Source: Bacteroides sp. 43_108
GTDB taxonomy: Bacteria; Bacteroidota; Bacteroidia; Bacteroidales; Bacteroidaceae
Direction of reading: 5' to 3'
NCBI GenBank assembly: GCA_001915545.1
Contig: MNQS01000010.1
Coordinates: 59,779 to 72,646 of the forward strand
DNA length: 12,868 nucleotides
Position 1 is the stretch's first letter, and each line of letters starts with the position of its first letter. The position numbers were made by a program, and so were the translations under genes. The notes beneath the pieces are model-generated. The model saw nothing but the letters and a program-made list of their open reading frames with translations, was not told where the DNA came from and searched no databases. Shown one piece after another: positions 1 through 6,042 of this stretch.

Positions 1-972
1 TGTATAGTCCGTTGCATAAGTTTCGAACTCATCGCTCGTTACTGAGATGTTCTTGCCCTTCTCTGAATCCTGAACCTCGCGGATGCGGAGAGAACCGAGA
101 ATAGTTCCATCGCTCTTTATACCACCCTTGGCAAGAGCAGAGAATGAATATGTTTCGTTAGGAGCTACATCTACAACCTGAGAGATTTCACCTGCAGCCC
201 ATCCGTCGCTCCACATGTAGCGGCGTACCTCGAGTGCATGGTTGTCATAGTCCTGAACATTGTCGATTTCGCAGTTTGCGATGTTCTGAGTTGAATTATA
301 CTGGTCGAAAGGACTTACGTTCCAGCCTTCGATATCAGTTACGATATTGCGGCTTGCGCTCCAGTTCCATTCACCTTCGAAACCAGGGTTCTTTACAAAC
401 ACGCGCTTGTCTGGAGTTACAGCATAGCGGTATACATGATATTCGTCATCGTCGTTGTAGAACGAACCTCCGTGAGTAGCAGGATTCGAGATGCTGAGTT
501 CAGAAGAAGAGTTGTACTTGCCCATGCCTTCACCGGATACATATCCCTTGAAGCCGGTACCGTCGCTTGTAAGGAAATAAGGAGAGAATACCATATCGGC
601 ATCTGTTGCCTTGGCCTTGAACTCTACGGTATATCCCCTGCTCATGTCTGGCTTGAAGCCGTCGGCTTCTGATATTTCGAATGTACCTGATGCAGGGTCG
701 TAGATGTTGTCGCCTGAGATTTCCTTCTGTTCAAGAGGAGTTCCCTCACCTGAAAGAGCTACGTATGCGCGTACAGAACCGCTGCGGAGAACGAGCTTGC
801 CGTATGTGCCCTTCTTTGTGCTGGTATTGGTTACTGTAACCTCTGCATTTTCTGCATTGTAAGGAAGCTCTGCAGGGCTTACGCTGAAGCCGGCTGGAGC
901 TGTAATCATAATTGGCTTGTCGCTCTGAAGAGCTGATGCATTGACTGTGAATGTCTGGCTTGCACCTGTACC
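1..972 (-). repeat. Intragenic tandem module, copy 2 (cut by window edge)
   Basis: This is the second homologous unit, running from the GTGAS motif at residue 503 off the left edge. It follows copy 1 closely except that 99 bp (33 codons) present in copy 1 at 1617-1715 are absent between positions 398 and 399. As a result RVF is joined directly to VKNPGFEG. A further one-codon difference lies just after the STQ motif (about 265-275). Confidence 0.85.
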
Positions 973-2478
973 CTTGATTGACAGAGAGTCAACAGATGTA
1001 TTGATAACAGCAAATTCAGGAGCGTATGCGCCTGTAAGATCGAAAGTCATATACTCCACTTCCGCACCCGAATTTTCATAACCTATCATCTGCTTATATA
1101 AACGCGACTTACCTGTCAACTTAACGTTATCCACAACAATAGGAGTAATACTTGCACCCCACTTGTCACGCTCCAGATAACATGCTATGCGCAATTGACG
1201 ACAGTCAGCACTTGTAGTATAATCTGTTGCATAAGTTTCAAAATCTTCGCTTGTTACAGAAATCTTTTTATTCTTGTCAGGATTCTGGACTTCTGAAATT
1301 CTCAATGAACCCAGAATTGTTCCGTCGCTCTTAAGACCACCCTTGGCAAGAGCAGAGAACGAATAAGTTTCGTTAGGTGCGACATCAACAATCTGAGAGA
1401 TTTCAGCAGCAGCCCAACCGTCGCTCCACATATAGCGGTCGACAGAAAGAGCATGGTTGCTTTCATCCTGATTCATGTCGATTTCGCAACTGTCAATGAT
1501 TTCCTGAGTTGAATTGTACTGGTCGAAAGGACTTACGTTCCAGCCCTCAATATCGGTTACAATATTGCGGCTTGCACTCCAGTTCCATTCTCCTTCAAAA
1601 CCAGGATTCTTCACAAGGTTTTCAACATAATCGCCAGTTTCATCAGTCCAGTCAGGCTGATTTCCAAGATCGGCCATACGGACTGTATCTACAGCAAGGC
1701 CATCGCGGTAGATGAACACGCGCTTGTCTGGAGTTACAGCATAACGGTATACATGGAATTCCCCATCATTGTTGTAGAAATCTCCTCCGTGAGTAGCAGG
1801 ATTCGAGATGCTCAACTCTGAAGTGGAATTATACTTGCTCATTCCTTTTCCTGAAATACCGCCTTTAAAGCCATATCCGTCTTCAGTTATGAAATAAGGA
1901 TTGAACACGGTCTTCTCATCCGACGCCTTCACCTTCACCTCAACGGTGTAGCCCTTGTCGGCATCGATTTCAAAACCATCACGCTTTGTTACCTCAAAAG
2001 CGTCATCTCCCACAAACAAGTTGTTGTCGAGCGACAAGGCTTTCTTCTCCAGCGGAGTACCGTATGCTCTCAGTACCACCTTGCGTCTGACCATTCCGCT
2101 CTTCAGATACAGAATGCCGTAGCCCTCGTTCTTCCAGCTGTTGAAAGTAACTGTGACATCAACATCTTTTGCATCCTTCGAAACAACAGAAGGAGACACA
2201 CTGAAACCAGCAGGTGCAATCAGCTCAACATCGTCGGTCAGACCTTCACAGCTGACCTGGAATGTCTCAGATGCACCAGTTCCGTTGATGAACAACGTAC
2301 CAGAGATATTGCTCGCCGTACGCAGTTCTGCTTCACCGCTCATCCTAGGCAGAGTCACAAAGATGCCCGAGCCATCTTCGACCTGAACCAAAGGAGAAGG
2401 TGAGTTTTCCAAGGCATTTACCGGCACTGCCATCAATGAGGCCAATGCCATGCCGCAAAACAGAAATGTTTTTCTCAT
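1..2478 (-). CDS. Secreted multi-module carbohydrate-binding protein with tandem LamG-like/CBM units (C-terminus outside window)
   Basis: The reading frame is open from an ATG at 2478 to the left edge (826 residues seen, no stop). Residues 1-22 form a signal peptide (MRKTFLFCGMALASLMAVPVNA), so the product is exported. After an N-terminal stretch come two copies of a three-part unit: an Ig-like beta domain starting at GTGAS (residues 66 and 503), a LamG/concanavalin-like domain (about 176-285 in copy 1), and a module beginning NPGFEGEWNW (about 291-490), typical of CBM4_9-like carbohydrate-binding modules. No catalytic domain is visible, although one could follow beyond the window. The gene lies 33 bp after the GH128-like gene on the same strand, so a shared transcript and a role in binding the same glycan are likely. 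The start has no Shine-Dalgarno sequence, only an A-rich leader. Domain names rest on motif recognition; the binding target is unknown. Confidence 0.85.
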   Translation of the reverse strand, partial: MRKTFLFCGMALASLMAVPVNALENSPSPLVQVEDGSGIFVTLPRMSGEAELRTASNISGTLFINGTGASETFQVSCEGLTDDVELIAPAGFSVSPSVVSKDAKDVDVTVTFNSWKNEGYGILYLKSGMVRRKVVLRAYGTPLEKKALSLDNNLFVGDDAFEVTKRDGFEIDADKGYTVEVKVKASDEKTVFNPYFITEDGYGFKGGISGKGMSKYNSTSELSISNPATHGGDFYNNDGEFHVYRYAVTPDKRVFIYRDGLAVDTVRMADLGNQPDWTDETGDYVENLVKNPGFEGEWNWSASRNIVTDIEGWNVSPFDQYNSTQEIIDSCEIDMNQDESNHALSVDRYMWSDGWAAAEISQIVDVAPNETYSFSALAKGGLKSDGTILGSLRISEVQNPDKNKKISVTSEDFETYATDYTTSADCRQLRIACYLERDKWGASITPIVVDNVKLTGKSRLYKQMIGYENSGAEVEYMTFDLTGAYAPEFAVINTSVDSLSIKGTGASQTFTVNASALQSDKPIMITAPAGFSVSPAELPYNAENAEVTVTNTSTKKGTYGKLVLRSGSVRAYVALSGEGTPLEQKEISGDNIYDPASGTFEISEADGFKPDMSRGYTVEFKAKATDADMVFSPYFLTSDGTGFKGYVSGEGMGKYNSSSELSISNPATHGGSFYNDDDEYHVYRYAVTPDKRVFVKNPGFEGEWNWSASRNIVTDIEGWNVSPFDQYNSTQNIANCEIDNVQDYDNHALEVRRYMWSDGWAAGEISQVVDVAPNETYSFSALAKGGIKSDGTILGSLRIREVQDSEKGKNISVTSDEFETYATDYT
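973..2283 (-). repeat. Intragenic tandem module, copy 1 (437 codons)
   Basis: This is the first of two homologous units inside the secreted binding protein, running from the GTGAS motif at residue 66 to the equivalent motif at residue 503. It contains an Ig-like domain, a complete LamG-like domain and a CBM4_9-like module. DNA similarity to copy 2 is high, including identical blocks around the segments coding for TPDKRVF and YMWSDGWAA, so the duplication is recent or kept alike by recombination. Confidence 0.85.
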
Positions 2479-2511
2479 CTTGGTTGTTTTTTAAGTTAGT
2501 AAATAAATATG

Positions 2512-5238
2512 CTATTTTCCGATTATGATTTTACTGCTGATGCCGTCTTTTCTCAAAACATATATACCTGCAGGAAGGTCGGCAGAGAAATTGTCGGCAA
2601 ACTTTTCACCCTCGAGAATCTTATATCCGTTTACAGAAAAAACTTCAAAATGTCCAGTAGATACAGAATTTTCAATATCAGAAATACCACTTGCCGTTGC
2701 CTTTTCGCCTACAGCTATGTATCCAAGCGACTCTGGAGCTACTCTATCAGTCGATGAAGATATTTCACGCTCGCGAAACAAGGTAACCTCATTGACACTT
2801 CTTTTCTTTATACGCGGGGATGCCGCCACATCATCAGAACATGTCTGAAAAGAACCGAAAAAGAAAGGAACATCTGCAAATTCTGATTTAAGATTCAAAA
2901 CATAAGCATCGCTACGCTCATCGCCTACACTTTCTTCAGGAGTCCGTCCTGCTTCAATCAGCATACCGTTCCATTCAGACTGTCCTTCCGTTGCAGCCAT
3001 ATAGGCAACAGTCTCACCTACGGCCTTTATTTCAGTCCTGAGCTTTTCTTCAAAATTAAGAGATACGTCAAACCCCTCACATGTGACATTCTTTATTCTG
3101 ACCAGATAGGCCGTATCATTGTTTGACGTCTGGGAAGAGGCTACTACAACAGGAACAGTGTCAAAAGCCTTAGAGAAAGACACATGCATCCACTCATCAG
3201 TCACATTCTCTATAGAATCCACAACCAACGACATGCCTGCAAGTTCCGTTGTGCCTGATGAAAGAAGAGCACAGGCCAAGGTGTCCGGATAATTGTATGT
3301 CTGTACGCCCTGGTACTCCCAATTCTTCAAACGGAACTGCATGGAATACTCGTCGAGCCCTTTCACGCGAAAAGTCAAGGCTGTCTTGATTCTATCTGTA
3401 GGCACGCCCTGAAGAAGAATCGGCTTCTGCTCATACGAATTGCCGAAAGCGTAAAGTTTCCAAGAATTAAGTGCCAGAGCATTGAAAAAATAAGGTTCGG
3501 CAGTAGAATTGTCTACAACAGAATATCCAACCTTGTTTGAGTATTTCTTTTTATTACCGTTGCCGTCAAGGTTCCAAAGCGTATAATCAACATTTGAAAC
3601 GGCCTTGTCTTTTACAACCGGATCACAAAAGGAGTTGTCATAACTGCTGGATGTCTTAAATACCTGTTCGCTCTCACCGTCGTATTCCCTATCAAGCACG
3701 AAACCTCCGACCTGCTCACCATTGCTGTCGCTCCAAGAAAGCTGTATGCTTTTCTCCAAAGGCCTGTAAGTATAAGACAAAACCGGCGATTCGTTTATGT
3801 TCCACTCAGGAACAACCTGCATGTCGGCACGGTATGCCAACTCGGAAGTATCAGCCGCATAATATTCACCGGCTGGCGTAAGCTGGCCGTTGAGCAGAAG
3901 CGCTCTCTTGTCCTCCACCCAGTTGTATATGGAATAACGCTCAACAAAACTGCATGTATCGAGCACCTGCAATATGCCTTTCAACGCCTCAAGCTGATGC
4001 TGCTTCTGAGCCTCATCGCCTGAAGGCCAACTTTCGTGGGTCCAGTTGGCTCCGTTGTTCCATTCCGTAATCCATATAGGCAAACCGGTAGCATCGTGCA
4101 CTTTCTTAAGCTCATTATACCAGTCGCGTCCGGTCATGCCTCCCCAATAGGCATGTATGTTGACATAATCAACTCTATAATTCTTCTTCCTGCACTCACG
4201 GACAAACTCAAACAACCATCGGTTGTCGGTCGTTGCAGGCGAGCCCAGACGCATACCGCTCTGAAGCATTCGAGGCCATTCCTCGATTGCCCGTTCAACG
4301 GAAACATTTGACTGCTCAGTGTGATCTGGTTCATTATATCCGTTAAGATGGCTTGACGTGCGGTTGTTCAAGATGGCTTTCCAATCATCCTCACCACCGT
4401 ATCCCCATTTTTCAGGAACAAACTCGTGATTATAGTCGACAGATGTATTGCCAGGCTCAGATGTCCACTCAGTTGTAGGACTCCAGTTGTAGTACCACGT
4501 ACCGTTTACCTTATCGGTCTGCTGACGCACATATCTGCAGTCGGCTGTCTGGCCGTTATCTATCGAGCCTACCCACCCCTTCTTGGTTACATCATTCCAG
4601 CGGAACACTCGTACGAAAGAAATCTTTCCAGCCAGCTCCTTCTGAAGCTCGGCAACCTCGAGGTCTTCCTTATCGGCAATAAAGCAACGGCTGTAGCCTG
4701 TACCGTCAGACTCACATGCAAAAGTGGCCATATATCCGCGTTTCAGACGGAACGAACGTATGGCATTGTCGTTGTCCAAAGAAGCCCTCAACTCATCTTC
4801 CACCTGCTCGGCCGGTGCATTGCTGTAATACAGACCTACAGCATGCGACTGCTGCTGTCCTGCGAAATCGACAGACGTATAGGTCGTCAACGGTTCGAAA
4901 TCCGTTCCGCGAGGAGTCACTACGCATCCATGGCGATAGATGGCAAGACGGCAATTCACATCCGGTTGCATAGCCTCACCATTGACTGTAATATATGAAC
5001 CGTACTTGTCGAGAAGTGTCTCTGGTTTCACATTATCGAAATAGAGAAAAGACTCTTCATTGCGAACATCAATTGAAGCTGATATCGGATTATCCGCAGA
5101 GGTGACATGAAGATCGGTTTCCGTATCAAGAACTCTAGGTTCTGAGATTGAACCTACAACCTCGACATCATTTGCTTCAGCACCTATTACGGCAAACAAG
5201 AAAGATACAACAAGTGCAGTGTAAAATTTCACATTCAT
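2512..5238 (-). CDS. Secreted GH128-like (Glyco_hydro_cc) glycoside hydrolase, probable endo-beta-1,3-glucanase
   Basis: The 908-residue product starts with a signal peptide (about 1-22, cleavage near AEA/ND). Residues 25-200 form a beta-rich region with the GYM-TFA-SDGTGYSR-FIAD pattern that I associate with Bacteroidetes proteins of this type. The catalytic core (about 205-470) has the two GH-A-type acid positions: E303 in NGYNEPD (acid/base) and E392 in WITEWNN (nucleophile). This order and context match GH128 (PF11790), whose characterised members cleave beta-1,3-glucans. A fibronectin-III-like stretch (about 475-575) follows, then two segments (about 683-735 and 780-845) with the F-x-x-x-P-V pattern of H-type lectin-like domains (less certain). 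The last 45 residues (FEVFSVNGYKI...LPAGIYVL...KIIIGK) resemble a type IX secretion/Por sorting domain. It is first in a probable operon with the binding protein and lies downstream of the HTCS gene. The exact substrate is inferred. Confidence 0.85.
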   Translation of the reverse strand: MNVKFYTALVVSFLFAVIGAEANDVEVVGSISEPRVLDTETDLHVTSADNPISASIDVRNEESFLYFDNVKPETLLDKYGSYITVNGEAMQPDVNCRLAIYRHGCVVTPRGTDFEPLTTYTSVDFAGQQQSHAVGLYYSNAPAEQVEDELRASLDNDNAIRSFRLKRGYMATFACESDGTGYSRCFIADKEDLEVAELQKELAGKISFVRVFRWNDVTKKGWVGSIDNGQTADCRYVRQQTDKVNGTWYYNWSPTTEWTSEPGNTSVDYNHEFVPEKWGYGGEDDWKAILNNRTSSHLNGYNEPDHTEQSNVSVERAIEEWPRMLQSGMRLGSPATTDNRWLFEFVRECRKKNYRVDYVNIHAYWGGMTGRDWYNELKKVHDATGLPIWITEWNNGANWTHESWPSGDEAQKQHQLEALKGILQVLDTCSFVERYSIYNWVEDKRALLLNGQLTPAGEYYAADTSELAYRADMQVVPEWNINESPVLSYTYRPLEKSIQLSWSDSNGEQVGGFVLDREYDGESEQVFKTSSSYDNSFCDPVVKDKAVSNVDYTLWNLDGNGNKKKYSNKVGYSVVDNSTAEPYFFNALALNSWKLYAFGNSYEQKPILLQGVPTDRIKTALTFRVKGLDEYSMQFRLKNWEYQGVQTYNYPDTLACALLSSGTTELAGMSLVVDSIENVTDEWMHVSFSKAFDTVPVVVASSQTSNNDTAYLVRIKNVTCEGFDVSLNFEEKLRTEIKAVGETVAYMAATEGQSEWNGMLIEAGRTPEESVGDERSDAYVLNLKSEFADVPFFFGSFQTCSDDVAASPRIKKRSVNEVTLFREREISSSTDRVAPESLGYIAVGEKATASGISDIENSVSTGHFEVFSVNGYKILEGEKFADNFSADLPAGIYVLRKDGISSKIIIGK

Positions 5239-5260
5239 AATAAAGATTTATGTTAACAAC

Positions 5261-5277
5261 ATCCATATTTTATGGAT
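5261..5277 (-). promoter_or_regulatory. Perfect 7-bp stem-loop in the 5' leader of the glycosidase gene
   Basis: ATCCATA (5261-5267), a 3-nt loop, and TATGGAT (5271-5277) form a perfect hairpin 22 nt upstream of the glycosidase start codon. If the promoter call is right, it lies within a leader of about 55 nt. It might affect mRNA stability or translation. The stem is A/T-rich and could be a chance occurrence. Confidence 0.35.
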
Positions 5278-5299
5278 TGCGCTTTCGTTTTCTTTGTAA

Positions 5300-5334
5300 C
5301 AAAGTTAAGAATATACAATACAATTATAGGCAAA
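5300..5334 (-). promoter_or_regulatory. Candidate Bacteroidetes-type promoter of the glycosidase operon
   Basis: On the minus strand TAACTTTG (5307 to 5300) matches the Bacteroidetes -7 consensus TAnnTTTG at every fixed position. A TTTG at 5334-5331 sits 23 bp upstream, slightly more than the usual spacing of about 19-21 bp. Transcription would start near 5293-5295, leaving a leader of about 55 nt. A short palindrome, CTTTGT-A-ACAAAG (5292-5304), overlaps the -7 box. Confidence 0.5.
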
Positions 5335-5350
5335 AAATGTGTCAAATAGG

Positions 5351-5385
5351 TTGAAATATCTTTCAATGCGTCTTTTTCAATACGT
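5351..5385 (-). promoter_or_regulatory. Candidate operator: repeated ATTGAAA boxes upstream of the glycosidase promoter
   Basis: TTTCAATGCGT (5361-5371) and TTTCAATACGT (5375-5385) are 11-bp direct repeats with one mismatch, 14 bp apart. A weaker copy, TTTCAACGT, lies at 5419-5427. TTGAAA at 5351-5356 forms an inverted pair with TTTCAA at 5361-5366. The cluster begins 17 bp upstream of the -33 element, a suitable place for an activator. The HTCS encoded next door is the obvious candidate binder, but no sequence evidence links it to this motif. Confidence 0.4.
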
Positions 5386-5700
5386 TTTTGCTCCAAATGA
5401 GGAACATGATTTAAACAGTTTCAACGTACTCACCGCATAGTATGAATATAGGAAACACCGTCAGAAGACATATACATAAAAGCTAAAATACAGACCAACG
5501 ATTTGATGGGAAAGACATCAGGACAAGCATAAAAAAGAATTATTGCGAGGGCTCGCGAATGAAATTCCGAGTGCCCGGAAAATGCAATGCGAGCGCCTGG
5601 AATTATAAACAAACATATCTCACAATATGAATATACCTATCTCCAAGAAGAAAGAACTGCAACCAGGTAAACCCAGGCGCTATGAATCAGAATAGACAGA
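5386..5700. other. Gene-free stretch with a possible stem-loop
   Basis: I find no convincing gene here. The short open frame at 5430-5612 (minus) has no recognisable features. At 5551-5594, GCTCGC pairs with GCGAGC and encloses a second short stem, TTCCG (5565-5569) with CGGAA (5576-5580). A competing pairing of AATTCC (5563-5568) with GGAATT (5599-5604) also exists. This may be a structured remnant or part of an upstream regulatory region; no function is assigned. Confidence 0.4.
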
Positions 5701-5788
5701 CAAAAAAATGGAGACTCTGGTATGGCACGCCTGCCATCCAGTAGTCTCCGACAATCAATCTAATCTACTAAACTATCTATCTAATGCC
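5701..5788 (-). ncRNA. Candidate small RNA or processed 3' end downstream of the HTCS gene
   Basis: Reading the minus strand, a promoter-like pair (TTG at 5826-5824, then 21 bp, then TATTATTTG at 5802-5794, one base longer than TAnnTTTG) is followed by a stretch of 35 nt with no C (5785 to 5751), rich in UAGAU/UUGAU-type motifs. A very stable hairpin and a run of seven Ts come next. An unstructured leader plus a Rho-independent terminator, about 87 nt in all, is the usual build of a trans-acting bacterial small RNA. It could equally be the 3' end of the HTCS transcript, whose stop codon lies about 250 nt upstream. I do not recognise a named family. Confidence 0.4.
5702..5749 (-). terminator. 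Strong Rho-independent terminator
   Basis: The stem pairs GGAGACT (5710-5716) with AGTCTCC (5743-5749), TGG (5718-5720) with CCA (5738-5740), and ATGGCA (5722-5727) with TGCCAT (5732-5737), closing on a CGCC loop. On the minus strand the hairpin is followed by AT7 (5709-5702). No T run follows on the plus strand, so it ends minus-strand transcription: from the HTCS gene, from the small-RNA candidate, or both. Confidence 0.88.
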
Positions 5789-6042
5789 TTGACCAAATAA
5801 TACATAGTCAGATCTTAAAACTACAATAAATACCTTCTCATCCACACAATTGAAAAGCTAATCAACTTCACAGCTGAATCGAGAAACTGTATTAGGGTTA
5901 GGTCCAAAAGTCTCCCGACGGTGGCAAAATTAGGTATTCCAGCTCGAGAATACGGTGAAAAATGAATCAAAGAGGTAGAAAAAAATTTCACCACCACCGA
6001 AAAATGGACTTTTTGTGTCTTCAATAATTATGGAATGGCATA
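5789..6042. other. Intergenic region after the HTCS stop, no gene seen
   Basis: This 254-bp stretch holds no supported protein gene; the 67-codon minus frame at 5821-6024 has no recognisable domain and lies between the HTCS stop and the terminator. It contains the promoter-like pair of the small-RNA candidate (5794-5826), the inverted pair GGTGAAA (5954-5960) with TTTCACC (5986-5992), and TCCAAAAGTCTCC (5903-5915), which resembles TCCAGTAGTCTCC in the terminator at 5737-5749. Confidence 0.5.

Noticed and set aside
234..672. Short plus-strand frames and a minus frame at 417-602
   Set aside because: All lie over the continuous minus-strand frame of the module protein, whose two repeats encode matching protein only in that frame.
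4426..4998. Plus-strand open frame of 190 codons
   Set aside because: It lies opposite the glycosidase catalytic and N-terminal coding region, has no signal, domain or promoter, and is explained by codon bias of the real gene.
5430..5612. Minus-strand open frame of 60 codons between the glycosidase and HTCS genes
   Set aside because: No promoter, ribosome-binding context, domain or conservation signal; composition looks like non-coding DNA.
5821..6024. Minus-strand open frame of 67 codons after the HTCS stop
   Set aside because: Hydrophobic-looking patches but no recognisable family, and it is crossed by promoter-like and repeat sequence; a small membrane peptide cannot be ruled out.
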